Positions 25,501-35,361 are shown, counted from the stretch's first letter. The stretch: 64,000 nt of DNA from Odiellus spinosus (GCA_963920705.1 OY987236.1:6620190-6684189); one strand, 5' to 3'. The notes: generated by a model not told the origin, from the sequence alone. Translations and numbers: made by a program.

Positions 25501-28500
25501 AAGTTTATGGTGACTTTTTGAAATTAATTGATTGCTTGTGCAGCTAGACATTTATAAGATTATGGCCGTCAAATATTAGATTAACTTGAAGGGGTGTTTA
25601 ATAAGGGTCTCATGACAAACGACAATATCTATAATTAGAAAGGAGAAGGTGTATACACTATATTTCACAAAAACGGTATAATAAATCGATTTATAAAGAT
25701 AATGCGTGAACATGTGACGCTTAAATCGATTCCTGGCGATTTGAATATCGGTTACATTTTACCTTTTCAAATCGATTAAGAAATCCTAGTGTGACCGTAG
25801 CTAAAATGGACAAAACTGGCGCGGATAAATACACAGTGATAAATCTCTTCTAAGACAAAAATAGTCTTGGCAAAGTTTTCTCGAAGATAAGTTAAATATA
25901 GATGCGTGCGGTGGCGAAAGCAAGTTTTGAATAAGTTAGAAGTTGTCATGGATACTCGCTAACGCCATTTATCATATTTTTCCCCCGCTGCTCTCATGAA
26001 ACTAGCGGCTTCTCTTCTTCAGAGATAAGGCAACCCCGACGTCAATATTTTTCTGATGTTTTAATTATACACTCTCGAACAAGAAGAGTAGCCCTTGCGC
26101 TAAAAGAAGGTTTCACATTTTATTTCCTACTTCGATATTTTTCTAGGGCATTGATTTAAATTAGTTTTTTAAAGTTGATATTCTATATAAGGTTCTGGGT
26201 TACGCTTATTATTTAGGGAATTTTTCACAAGCGGCGATATTATATAGGGAATTTTCCCAAAAGCTGCGCTATTCCTATTATATACGGAATTTTCCCGGAA
26301 GCTGCGCTAAGCCTATTCTATAGGGATTTTCCCAAGATGCGCTTTACTTTTTCTAAAGGAAATATTCCCCTCCCCCAAGCTAGTTGCGGAATTTCAACAG
26401 CAACTATAGGGAATTTCCCATAAGCTGTGCTTCGACTATTCTATAATGAATTTTTCCCCAATCAGAGCTAGGCTTATTTTATAGGAAATTTTAAAAAAAG
26501 AGCTTATTAACTAGGGATTATCACGGATTTTCTCCCAATAAGCTAATAAGCTGCTTTTCAAAGCCTATTTCCAAAGGGCCCTTCCCAGCTGATTTCCCCA
26601 GCTGCGCTATGCCTATTCCAAAAGAGAATCATATTTACTGAGATAATATTTGATCTTTTTTCCCCAAGTTATTTCGGAATTTTCGATAATTTTCTTCCTT
26701 TTGTCTGGGTTTAATTAAATTTGGCGAACGTATTTCCAAAATACTTATGCCTTAATGAAATTTCTAAGCAAATATTTTGAAGATTTTTATTAGAAAATTG
26801 CGCCATATATTTTCGAAATTGAATCTCGCAGACTGGAATGCGATTAGTTTAGTTTTTTGCCTAAATTCTTGACTTTTTTTTTTTTTTAATCTTAACTCTC
26901 ACGAAGTCTGGGCAATAAATACTTTTTTCCCCTTTAAAATTACAAAATGATAAAACGTATATGTATTGGGAAAATTCCTAGAATTACTAGAATTCTAGCC
27001 TGGCCGAATTTTATTTTTGACAGAAACCTTTCTAAAAGTCCCGAAAACTATTTCGAAATTAAATTCGGTTGGATCGAGGCTAACCCGAGTTTATATCTTT
27101 TGAATTAAACTTTTAATTTAAAAATTCTTTTCTATTGTCGTTTAAACTGTTGAAATTAAGAAACCTTAAATAGCGGATGGAAAAAAAAATAAACTTTAGA
27201 AACCAGTTTGTAAATTAGAATAACAATGAACCTATACCAGAAGATGAAAATTCCAACGTTTTAAACGGTTAGGTGCGCCATGTTATTTAAAATTAAGAAA
27301 TTTAACTCAATATTTTGATAAATAATTATTATTTTTAACAAGTCATTCCCCATTATTAGTATTTTAATTTCAAACCTAACCTTTAATCATGGACCGATTT
27401 ACTGGAAAATAATTCAAACTTCTAACATAATTTAGGGGTTACAAAAATAATATACCAATTAGTGTAGAAACTTCAATAATAGTGTAACAAACCCTTGATA
27501 TTTACTTAAAACTTAAAAAAAATTATAATTCATGTTCCGAAATTCTTCCAGGAGTAAAAGTCACCATAGATTATGACTTTTTACTCATTTTATTTAAAGA
27601 GTTAACATTGGGTAACTCGGCGTGCGCGTTTTATACATGTATAGTTCATTTAAGTAAGAACCAATCATATTTTATAAAACAATCATTGGAGTTATATTTT
27701 TAGGAAGTTTTATTAATACCCCCTTGCAGTCTGTCTTTAAATGTATAAAATTAGGTAAGATAATTATATCCTAATTCTAGTAACACCTTGTTTTAAAATC
27801 CATTTGGCCCCTTGACCTTTAAAAGAGGGTTTAATGGTTGGGTACGGGAAAAAAAACTGACAACACATATTTGGGAGTTGAAGTTCGAGACCTAACGACC
27901 CGTTAACAAGTACCAGTTGCTCAGTCTTAAGTTTTAAAAAAAAAACATAGGAATTTAGCCAAAGAAATTGGTAATTCAACTAAATTTTTTTTTTGGGTAG
28001 CCGAACCTTTTTCCTCCTTTAGTGGCCTCTAGTTCAATATCTTAAAAGGAAGTTTAAATAGTTGTATAGAAGAAAAAAAGTGCTAAAGAACCTTTTTGGT
28101 TTGGTATAATTTTTAAGGCGCTTGGATATATTATGTTCCAATCGCAATAAATGAATAGCACTATGAAATTCGGGCATATATAAGTCATCAATAACATATA
28201 TTGGTGACAATGGATTACGTCTGAGATTGACGTCATGGTCATAAGTATTACCAGAAGCCGATGAAACCCTCCTTTGAAGTCTACTACTCTAATGTTCGAT
28301 ATAGCGCGCCTCTCTGTATGGGTAAAATTCTCAATTTTACGAGATCGGAGGGGTCCTACTTCATACCCCCTGTCTACGGAAAATCGGAAATTCTCCCTCT
28401 CCACAAACGACGACGTTTTTTTGACGAACTCCAAGGCTGCTAGAGATATTCGCTGAACGAATTCCCGCTCCGAAAATATCTACCGTTAGGAGGCGTACGA

Positions 28501-29167
28501 ATCGCGTTTTTTGAAACTAACCCATACAGAGAGGGGTAGACAAGACCCGGGAGTAATAGACTTCAAAGGAGGGTTTCATCGGCTTCTGGTATTACGATTC
28601 GATTTCATTGACAAAGGGCCACGTTTCGAAATATCTGTAATATTTTTTAAACTTTTATCGGCGTTAACTACCAAATTAAAATCACACGCTCTTTTTGTTT
28701 AATACCTTCCCCTTTTAACGAATTAAAATTTAAACAAGAATTTTCTTTTGTCATTTCAGCGCAAAGGCCATAAAAAGCTGTGCAAGTTTACCGATTCGTT
28801 AAATCCTGCAGGTTACAGGCTAACGTCGGTGTATAATAAAAATTGGCAAGTGGCTTTTAAGCCGGATGGCAAACCCGTAATGGGAAAGGCGCGCAAGAAG
28901 GAATTTTGGTTAGAATTCGTCAGGATGGATCCCACTCGACCACTGGATCCAGACCCGTGCAATTTCAACACCATTTGCTTCAAGAACATTGTCTTAGCCG
29001 TCAAAGAAAAAGATCGCGCCAAACAAAGAGATGAAAAACAGCGAAAAAGACGCCGGCGTCGTAGGAGAAGCACATCTAGGGCGGCAGTCCAAATGACTAC
29101 GGTAGTACATAGGAGGATACGGGATGCCCTATTAACCCCGACTACCACTGTGCTACCAATCAGGTGA
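4525..29167 (+). CDS. Secreted fibroblast growth factor, FGF8/17/18-like (thisbe/pyramus type); four-exon spliced gene
   Basis: Coding join is 4525-4566, 5183-5342, 12109-12221, 28760-29167 (723 bp, 240 residues plus TGA). The expected role is a secreted ligand for an FGF receptor tyrosine kinase, bound with heparan sulfate outside the cell. Seen in the sequence: a hydrophobic signal peptide (residues 1 to about 18, MFKIVFFILAFLSHVLCT); a basic/hydrophobic KLKLYS strand (37-42); the FGF core with GVESKRFMCFNKRGEL (87-102, C95), the LCKF strand (112-115, C113) and YNKNWQVAFKPDGKP (130-144); then an Arg-rich tail with nine consecutive basic residues at 200-208. N-glycosylation sequons lie at N64 and N80. 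Phases fit (0, 1, 0), and all junctions are GT-AG with good pyrimidine tracts. An in-frame TAG at 4480 means the ATG at 4525 is the first possible start in this exon. The branch within the FGF family is inferred from pattern similarity recalled from memory; the FGF identity itself is strong. Confidence 0.88.
4567..5182 (+). other. FGF intron 1
   Basis: 616 bp between GTGAGT and ...ctctcccag. I see no repeat copy, open frame or other element in it. Confidence 0.7.
5183..5342 (+). CDS. FGF gene coding exon 2 (N-terminal arm)
   Basis: 160 bp with acceptor ...gtactctcccag| and donor GGCG|GTAAGC. It codes for residues 15-67 and leaves one base of codon 68. It holds the end of the signal peptide, a short Ser/Thr/Asn-rich linker, then KLKLYSIGSMSFVKITD. 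That last stretch aligns with the segment just before the FGF8-type core. Sequon N64-D-T lies near its end. Confidence 0.75.
6655..6755 (+). repeat. Dispersed repeat E, copy 2
   Basis: Second copy of the motif series described for 3838-3932. It lies about 100 bp from D2, as copy 1 lies about 80 bp from D1, so E may be part of a larger decayed element including D. Confidence 0.5.
6861..7096 (-). mobile_element. Dispersed element D2 (inverted, uninterrupted)
   Basis: 236 bp beginning ACGGTCACA and ending TTAGTATGAACG, matching D1 on the opposite strand. It contains one TTCATAC inside a run that matches both sides of B1, which makes it the paralogous empty site for that insertion. Confidence 0.75.
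7761..7965 (+). mobile_element. Partial family C element (TTAA-flanked left half)
   Basis: Starts TTAA|AGGGAGAATGAAACCTTA and follows the family C left half: TTTTAAATAGGCCTAATCCA, then AAAATAGGCTTAGCTGGAT, then a CGACCAATGAGCAAAGGC centre. The inverted right half is missing. Confidence 0.7.
10626..10745 (+). mobile_element. Family C fragment
   Basis: Starts TTAA|AGGGGTATCCAACAAGAAGT and has CTTTTAAATAGGCCTAATA, as in family C, then decays. Only the outer left arm is recognisable. Confidence 0.5.
12109..12221 (+). CDS. FGF gene coding exon 3 (core beta strands)
   Basis: 113 bp with acceptor tttgatacag|TG and donor CGG|GTGAGT. It completes codon 68 and codes for residues 69-105. It contains LTITIMGVESKRFMCFNKRG, the most diagnostic FGF stretch (compare the VRG-E-x-G-x-Y-x-C-M-N-K-x-G pattern of FGF8 relatives). 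From memory of the family, the core middle exon is about 104-110 bp and ends at this same place, which supports the boundaries. Confidence 0.85.
13191..13745 (+). mobile_element. Broken family C element with an internal insertion
   Basis: Left arm starts TTAA|AGGGAGAATGCAACCTAA. The match stops near 13282 and resumes near 13565 with TTACCCGGAAAATAGGCTTA, continuing through the CAGCGACCAATGACA centre and its mirrored partner. The roughly 275 bp in between is AT-rich with repeated TCCCTGACTTTTCC-type motifs and looks like a separate, older insertion. The right terminus of the outer element is lost. Confidence 0.6.
14440..14574. mobile_element. 135-bp TTAA-flanked MITE
   Basis: Ends AGGCCAAGGCTTTCTTCTGC and, inverted, AGGCCTAGGATTACTTCTGC match over about 24 bp with four mismatches. 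TTAA stands on both sides (14436-14439, 14575-14578). TTAA duplication with no coding content fits a piggyBac-type or Kolobok-type non-autonomous element. Confidence 0.65.
14976..15046. repeat. Long hairpin (foldback) sequence
   Basis: GTAACTTTTTCGTCGTAACT and its inverse AGTTATGACGAAAAAGTTAC pair over about 21 bp with one mismatch around a short AT loop. Weaker pairing continues outward (TTGGCCAAAAA with TTTTTGACAAA). A degenerate relative lies at 50146-50222. No known RNA family matches; it is probably a small foldback transposon. Confidence 0.6.
15610..15759. mobile_element. TA-flanked MITE, copy 1
   Basis: Terminal repeats CCCTCTTCAGGCGAGGCTTA and, inverted, CCCTTTTCAGACGAGACGTA, then GCCGGTTTAATC-type inner inverted stretches. 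Flanked by TA on both sides (15608-15609, 15760-15761). Related to 39419-39538. The TA duplication points to the Tc1/mariner group, but TA is weak evidence in AT-rich DNA. Confidence 0.6.
16933..17270 (-). mobile_element. Family A MITE copy A1
   Basis: 338 bp, terminal repeats CAGAAGCCGATGAAACCCTC and inverse (about 38 bp, then a second paired block CTCTCTGTATGGGT). Flanks CTAGTAT and GTAGTAT form a 7-bp duplication with one change. Opposite orientation to A2, which starts 545 bp away. Open frames inside are shared by all copies because the copies are nearly identical. Confidence 0.9.
17816..18153 (+). mobile_element. Family A MITE copy A2
   Basis: 338 bp with family A ends and an exact 7-bp duplication GTAATAT. 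Belongs to the sub-group with GAGAATAACCCATACAGAG near the right end and ACGGATCGCGCC. Its left terminus has GATTAAACC where other copies have GATGAAACC. Confidence 0.92.
19931..20268 (+). mobile_element. Family A MITE copy A3
   Basis: 338 bp with family A ends; flanks GTATTTA and GTATTTC form a 7-bp duplication with one mismatch. Belongs to the other sub-group (TTTTTGAAACTAAC near the right end, ACGAATCGCGC). Confidence 0.9.
20421..20791. mobile_element. Family C-related palindromic element, decayed
   Basis: Left AAATGGAGAATGGAAAAC and right GGTTGCATTCTCAATTTAA are inverted relatives of the family C ends. Inside are AAAATTAGGCTTAACCGGGA and its mirrored TTAAGCCTAGTTT. Target duplication is not preserved. 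Confidence 0.5.
22301..22638 (-). mobile_element. Family A MITE copy A4
   Basis: 338 bp with family A ends and an exact 7-bp duplication TGATTAT. Inverted relative to A2 and A3; belongs to the GTTAGTTTCAAAA sub-group. About 80 bp beyond its right flank is a decayed TTAA-type terminus (22735-22835, ending TATTTCACTATCCCTTTAAA). Confidence 0.92.
24340..25130. repeat. 43-44 bp minisatellite
   Basis: About 18 units of TCTTTCTATTGACTGCTCTT followed by TCAAAAGCTCTAATTGGCTAGCTA, with frequent GACT/GGCT switches and small indels. The array is bounded by AAAGGAAAAGTGAAATC (24229) and TTTCACTCTCCCTTTAA (25149), which look like inverted ends of a TTAA-type MITE, so the array may have grown inside a transposon. 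It shares a core with the 31965-32455 array. Confidence 0.9.
25171..25181. repeat. Poly-G run
   Basis: Eleven-base G run after an A run, just outside the minisatellite-bearing element. A similar run of about 13 G lies near 45411-45423. Such homopolymers are also prone to assembly error. Confidence 0.7.
25678..25800 (+). mobile_element. Dispersed element D fragment (D4, right half)
   Basis: Matches the right half of D1 and D3: AATCGATTTATAAAGATAAT, GACGCTTAAATCGATTCCTG, and end CCTAGTGTGACCGTAG. The left half is absent. Next to it (25813-25880), GCGGATAAATACACA and AGACAAAAATAGT resemble 7409-7460, another weak dispersed repeat. Confidence 0.65.
26205..26640. repeat. Degenerate repeat field (GGGAATTTTCCC / AGCTGCGCTA)
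   Basis: Roughly eight to nine imperfect units of 40-50 bp with the pattern TATAGGGAATTTTCCC, AAGCTGCGCTA, GCCTATTC. Spacing is irregular and units are diverged, so it is an old tandem array. Confidence 0.65.
28252..28588 (+). mobile_element. Family A MITE copy A5, next to FGF exon 4
   Basis: 337 bp with family A ends and an exact 7-bp duplication GTATTAC. It ends 171 bp before the exon 4 acceptor. The pyrimidine tract and acceptor lie outside the element, so splicing signals are not supplied by it. Confidence 0.92.
28760..29167 (+). CDS. FGF gene coding exon 4 (rest of core and basic tail)
   Basis: Acceptor ttttgtcatttcag|CGC in phase 0; ends at TGA 29165-29167. Encodes residues 106-240. 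First comes RKGHKKLCKFTDSL and the Y-x-x-x-YNKNWQVAFKPDGKP strand pair, then KARKKEFWLEF (heparin-contact-like basic region). Next is a linker with two more cysteines (PDPCNFNTICF), a charged helix (KEKDRAKQRDEKQ), the Arg run (200-208), and a tail ending VLPIR. A family A MITE ends only 171 bp upstream of the acceptor. Confidence 0.88.
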   Translation, partial: RKGHKKLCKFTDSLNPAGYRLTSVYNKNWQVAFKPDGKPVMGKARKKEFWLEFVRMDPTRPLDPDPCNFNTICFKNIVLAVKEKDRAKQRDEKQRKRRRRRRRSTSRAAVQMTTVVHRRIRDALLTPTTTVLPIR

Positions 29168-31960
29168 ACAGGCTCCGTATATTAAAACAAAAACAAATTT
29201 ACCAAAACAAAAAAATATAAAAACGAGTCAAAAAACAGACACCCCCCAAGTTGTTTTTTTTTAGTCACATCAACGATTCAACATAATCGAAGAGAACTTG
29301 GTAAAAAGTTTAAGTTTTGATTTTTACGGATTATTTTCAATCCTTCGATGGTTTAATTTTTGAATTAATTAAATTAAACTAATTAAAAACAAAATGTTTT
29401 TAATTACACGAACCAAAAGACGACGAACAAAAAAAAAAAATAAAAATAAACGAACGAAAATAAGAAATCAAACCGAAATTAATCGGGGCGCTGAATGCCG
29501 AGAATTATTCCGCTGCATGGACAAAAATTAAACGGAAATTTTGGAACTTAATAAAAAAAGAATCACGCCTGATTGGGTGTAAACGAAAGAACGATATTTT
29601 TTAAGTTAATAGGAATTTAAAAATAATCCGGGATTTAAAAATGAAATTCAAGGAACGGGTCCCTCCCTGATGCGTACCGGAAGTGACGTCACACATTCCA
29701 TTTTTAAATAAACGAATATTAATTATAAATATTAATAATAATAACAAAAACGAGTGCCATCATCTTTACTCTACGTATAAATATAAAATTATATTTTAAT
29801 TTTTTCCAATTTCTGAAAAAAATTAAAATGAAAGTAATTAAACGGTGTTAAGACATTCTCTCTACCCTCCTTCCTTAAAATGTCGTATACGTCATAGTTA
29901 CTAATTAAATAATAATAATTAAACGCTTTTTCAGCCTCCATGAGAAACAAGCACGCCTAATACCTCAAAAAAAAAAAAAAAAAAATAAAAATTAAATGTT
30001 TTAAAAAAATAAAATGATATTTGTGTATAGTTCCATCCTAACTAACTTCGAAAAAGTGTTGATATTTAAATGTAAATTCAATAAATTTAATGTAATGAAA
30101 TTTAAAGCGAAAAAAACCACGGTGACATTCCAATTAGTTAATTAAAAACAAGTTGGCTACGTATTAATTACTATATGATTTAAATGGAGGGTCAAATTAA
30201 TTTTAATTATCGGTATTAGTTAAAATTCAAAAATGATATAAATTTCACGATGGTCCGATTGGAGTTTTAAAGTATTTTTACGCAATACAGAGTGGTATAC
30301 GATATCAAACTTAATTTTAATTTAATTAATTTAGCTTAAATTTCATCAACTTTTTAAACAGGAAATAAAATTCCGTCAAAATCAGTAATTTTTAAAATTA
30401 AACTATTTTGCTTTTCAAGCAACATTAATTATAAATGCCTAGTCCGTCGTGACATGACGTCAGAATATTAGTATTCTTTATAAATTCAATAATCAAAATA
30501 ATCATTAATTTAAAATCTTTCATAACTATAGGCGTTAACGTTTAAATTTTACAAAAGGAACAAAAAATATGGATTTGAATAGAGGGTGAAAATTTGGAGA
30601 AAAATTTAAAAATGAATTAAAAGCAAAGGGGTGGTCGACCCCTAGCGGGACGCCTATATATCGAATTGAGGCCCCTTATTGGATAAAAAAAAAAAAAATC
30701 AAAATATTCAACCAAGTGGCGCCGCGCCAACATAAAATTCAAAAACATTTTATCCAAAAAAAAGTGCCTCTTTAGAATTTCAACTCTATCTAAAAGCAGA
30801 ATCAGATTTAAGTTTTCATTACGTCACAAGCTAAACTTGGTTAAGTTAAGGTTCCGTTATATTTCATTAAAGAAATCATAGTTACCTTTGTACCTACTGA
30901 AAACTCAAAACGTATTCTAAATAATATTGTTCAAGAGAATTTGCATAATATAAAACACTTTGGCGTAGTAATACATAATTTTAAATCTGATAGGGATAAA
31001 GTAGTTTTTGCAAACTCATATTTAAGTATCCATTGCATTTGAAGCAATAGAGTAGAAGGCAAAATATATATAAAATGAATTACAAGTATCTGTAAAACAT
31101 TTACGCCTTTCACACTATCGCGTCTAAAACAGTGGGCCAATATAAAAGTTGATTCTCGTATTACCCAGATCATTTTACAACCAAAATTACGTATTTACTA
31201 ACGTTTAATAGTTAAGAATTACGTGATTTTCGCCTTTAAAATGAATCCGGTTGATACCAGGCGGCACCCCTTTGAAATAAATAAAAAAAGTCCTGATTTT
31301 TTTTCAGTTTTTCACCCCTAAAGTTATCCTTTTTAAACCCTCCCAAGTATAGATATCAAATGAAAACGAAGAATGAGTTACTCTTAAGAATATTTCAATA
31401 ACATTTTTCATTCATTTCTTAATAAAATTGAAAAAAAAAAAAAGTCGAATGTTTGAAATATTTCGTAAAAATGAATTTTTCTATTAAATATACTTGGGAG
31501 AAAAATTTCTAAGAGATGACACCAATGACCTTTATTATCCTCAAAGAAAAGGTTCAAATACTTAAAAAGGTCAACCTTTAAATAATAATCCAATAATAAT
31601 GATGATATTAATATAAAATTGTTTAAGAAAAATTAAATAAAAACGAAGACGGGTTCTTAAAAATAAAAAAAGGCTATTTGAAATGTATAATTTCATGTTT
31701 TTAAAATAATGTGTTTAATTTTAATTTTTAAAAACTAAAAAAAATCTCATAGTGCCATATTCTAAAGAATTAAAAAAAAAATGATTTCTCTCCCCAAATA
31801 TTTTAGAATTATAAATTATGTTAAAATTAAACCCTTAACATGGCTTCTGCACAATATTAGAATTGGATACAAATGGGATTTGCTAAGCCTAACCATTTAC
31901 TTTAATTAGAAAGAAAAGAAAGAACACAACGAAAAGTTTAGCTATTACGTAAAAAAACTT
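29168..31960. other. 3' flank of the FGF gene and AT-rich intergenic DNA
   Basis: Begins with the presumed 3' untranslated region. It contains an A run (29969-29987) and several AATAAA strings. No open frame, conserved exon or repeat copy that I recognise. Confidence 0.5.
29445..29450 (+). terminator. Candidate polyadenylation signal of the FGF gene
   Basis: First canonical AATAAA after the FGF stop, 278 bp downstream of it. A second copy is at 29707-29712, and several more follow in this AT-rich stretch. Which one is used cannot be decided from sequence. Confidence 0.35.
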
Positions 31961-31964
31961 TGGT

Positions 31965-32455
31965 TTAGAACAGTAGCCAATAGAAAACGTTGATTTGAAA
32001 AAGTAGCCAATAGAAAACGTTGATTTGAAAAAGTAGCCAATAGAAAACGTTGATTTGGAAGAATAGCCAATAGAAAACGTTGATTTGGAAGCATAGCCAA
32101 TAGAAAGCATTGAATTGGAAGAGTAGCCAATTGAAAACATTGATTTGGAAGAGTAGCCAATAAAAAAAAATTGATTTGGAAGAGTAGCCAATAAAAAAAA
32201 ATTGATTTGGAAGAGTAGCCAATAGAAAGCATTGAATTGGAAGAGTAGCCAATTGAAAACATTGATTTGGAAGAGTAGCCAATTGAAAACATTGATTTGG
32301 AAGAGTAGCCAATAAAAAAAAAATTGATTTGGAAGAGTAGCCAATAAAAAAAAATTGATTTGGAAGAGTAGCCAATAAAAAAAAAAACTGATTTTGAATA
32401 GTAGCCAATAGAAAATCAATGTTTTGGAAGATTAGCCACTAAAAATCTTTGTTTT
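31965..32455. repeat. 30-31 bp minisatellite
   Basis: About 16 units of GATTTGGAAGAGTAGCCAAT plus AGAAAACGTT, or the variant with a long A run (AAAAAAAATT). The three overlapping minus-strand open frames of 115-176 residues come from the repeat, whose 30-bp period keeps frames open. Reverse complement of the unit shares TTCTATTGGCTRCTCTTYCA with the 24340-25130 array. Confidence 0.92.
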
Positions 32456-35357
32456 GATAGAGTAGTATATACATTAGAGAATTTTAAATTTGGTTTTGGA
32501 ATGACTGAATTATAACATTTTTCATTCGTAAACTATTTCATTGTGAAATATGAAAAATATCATTTAAATTTATATTAATATTGAGAAATATTACTTTTCA
32601 TAATTAAATATTTTGATAAAGAATCTAATTAACAGCTGAATTTGAAAAAATTATCTTTCCAAAAACGTAAAAAATACTTTAAAACCTCTAATGTGAATGT
32701 AGATTTAGATGCTTCAAATCGTGGCCATATTAAGGGTAAAATTGAACCGAAAATATATATAATAACAACCCCAAAATAATGTTAAAAAAAAAAAAGAAAA
32801 AATGAAACCCCATTTCTATGATCTGACAAAATCCTACACAAACAAGAAAAATTGTAAATTTTGTATAAAAAATCCGAAAAAACCCAGGATAGAAACGAGA
32901 ATCGAAGTTACCAATTGAATAATAGCCCCTCAAACCTCCCCCTACTTAAAACTGATAAGGGCAAATAAGGCCTATAAAATTGAACTAAAAAAATCAGTGT
33001 CACTTTGGGGTACGCTTATATAACACCCGCGAAGAATAACACCTTAAAAATCTCCAGGAAGTTGTAAATTACATTATCCAATATATCGATCTTCAATTGA
33101 ACCGAGAAAAAGTCTGTGGCTGACAGAATTTCTCATTGTATCACAGAGAATAGATTTTATTCATACCGCTCTTTCAAAAAGTTAGATAACTTTTGGATAA
33201 GACGGGCTTTATTCACACACAAAAACGTAAAAAAATGTTACCTTTTTTTTGTCAGCTTTGAAAAGATCCGTAAAAATTATCTGTCTATCGTGAAGTTTAT
33301 TAGTTTAAAAGCAATGGGTAGAAAGTTAGGAAAAATAAATTAATAGTATTAAAAAATATTTTTTTCCTCTCTCCCAGCCTTTCAAGGTATTGCTTCTAAT
33401 TAAGTAAACAAAACTATGTCAATGAAGTGTCACAAACGAGGCAAAAACATGGTTTCCACCCCCTATCGATAAGCAATTTTAAATATTTAAATGCCTTGAA
33501 ATATTAAAATAGTAAATATTTGATTTCGGAGCTCAGTTACTTAGAAAAAGAAAGCGTGATTTCGGACGTACTAAGTTAGAATTGAATAAATAGATACAGA
33601 GGTCAAATTTTTCCCTAAATTAAAGAAAAAGAAAAGTTGGCGACTTTAGATTTAAGGGTCCTTTATAGTTGGGATTTTAGATAAGCTTGTTTTGACGCTT
33701 AAATTGACAACACAGAAAACGTAGATAAATTTAAACTAAGGTCATAGTTATAGGAAGGTATACCCCAACTTAAATAGTTGTGCAAAGTTACCACGACTTC
33801 TCTGTTAGGTAATAGAGTAAACTTTATTCCAATAGATAAGAGACCCTTGTTTTCATTTTGTAATGTACCTTAAAGAGAAAGCCTCACGTAAAGGAATATG
33901 ATCAGAGAGAGAGTGGAATGAAAGGTTAAATTAAATTTAATTTTGTTAAAAACTTAATATTAAAGTCACCAATCTTTAAACAAAATATTAATTTGATCTT
34001 TGCGCAATGTGACGGCAAACATTACTTAATTTCTCTTAATTAAAATAAATGGGGAAATAAATTTTTCTAGTACAGTTTTAATATTATTCGTTAATTAATG
34101 TATTTATATAAATTGTACTAGACTGTCCCTTTATAGCACGCATGAACACTCGGGTCACTTACCACGCCTGGGTTATTGGCAGTTATCTAACTTTGGCCGT
34201 GTTACCGCTTACGGAAAGATAAGAAGGAATGCCTTTAGTCTATTATGTCTCTTAATGATGAGTTAAAAAGTGAGCACTTGGCGCTAAAGAACCTTAATCT
34301 ATTGGATTTGCTCGTAAATTTACAAATCTTGACTATCTCAAGGTGTCTGTGGTTTTTAAAATTTTTTTTCTCCAAATAACGGATATCCCATTTTAAGAGT
34401 CTAGCATTTTATTACGATTCAAACGATAAAATAGCTGCCATTTTAAAAGGTTTCAAATGGAATCGTAGTCGGTTAATGGTTCTAACGTTTGATCTTATAA
34501 TGGGTTTGATCGTTTAAATTGGAACGTTTTGTTGTCGAATATTAGATTATTTTACGAAACGATTTTAGGAATGTTATTGATTAGATCGGGTTAGGTTCGA
34601 ATGATATTTGGATAAATTGCCCTCGATTCTCGTATAAACCTGGTATTTAAAGTGATTGTGAAATGTTTTTAGGGTTTAATTTGATTTAAAATTTATTTCA
34701 TCCCAAATTTCTTTGAATTATTTGGAATAAATAATATTTAAATCAAATTTAATTTCTCAATTACAAATATTAATCAATTTAACTGTTTAAATTCGGTAAT
34801 TAAGAAATCTTAAATATATCTTAAAATAATGCATTTCACTATTCCTTTAAATATATTTCGGATTTAATTATTATTTTAAAGATTGTAAACGTATTTATTT
34901 TTTCAATGCAACAAAAACACAATTTTACTTTTTCTTCCTCCCCATTAAAAATCCTACGATGGCTTCAATTTTTAATTTCGCCAAATTGAAATGAAATAGG
35001 ACTCGTTTAATATTATTTTACGCCCCCACCCCCTCATTTTAATATTCTTAATTAAAACTTTTCGCGTAACAAATAATTTCGCGGAATAATTAATTTTTTT
35101 TTTTCTTTATCGCTACGGTGTTGTATATAAAAAGCCAAGTTGTAAATATTGTTCATAATAATATATTTATTCAGATAGGCCTATTTTATAAAAAAAAAAA
35201 ATCCAAACTACGAAATTTTTGTCAATGTTTGTTATTATAAAAATTTCATTGGAATTTTTTGTTTTTTTTTTTTTTTTCCCCGAAAAAAATAAAATTGATG
35301 TCACTTTTAAAACAAGTTTTGATTCGTTAATATTTTTTTTCTATTATGGGCTTTAAT
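32456..35357. other. AT-rich intergenic stretch
   Basis: No gene recognised. Around 34070-34135, sequence ending CTAGTACAGTTTTAA and ATTGTACTAGACTGTCCCTTTA suggests a decayed inverted-repeat element like others ending in AGGGACAG (16312, 53925). A T run lies at 35257-35277. Confidence 0.45.
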
Positions 35358-35361
35358 TTAA

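Larger units (their letters stand above)
12222..28759 (+). other. FGF intron 3
   Basis: 16538 bp. It hosts five family A MITEs (16933, 17816, 19931, 22301, 28252), a broken family C element with an insertion (13191), a 135-bp TTAA element (14440), a hairpin (14976), a TA-flanked MITE (15610), a C-related palindrome (20421), a 43-bp minisatellite (24340), a D fragment (25678) and a degenerate repeat field (26205). Stretches at about 18160-19930 and 26650-28250 hold no recognisable gene; their short open frames resemble no family I know. All insertions leave the splice sites intact. Confidence 0.65.

Noticed and set aside
28813..29148. Minus-strand 111-residue frame
   Set aside because: Antisense shadow of FGF exon 4.
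31889..32419. Three overlapping minus-strand frames of 115-176 residues rich in Phe, Leu and Tyr
   Set aside because: The 30-31 bp repeat keeps several frames open at once; a real gene would favour one frame.
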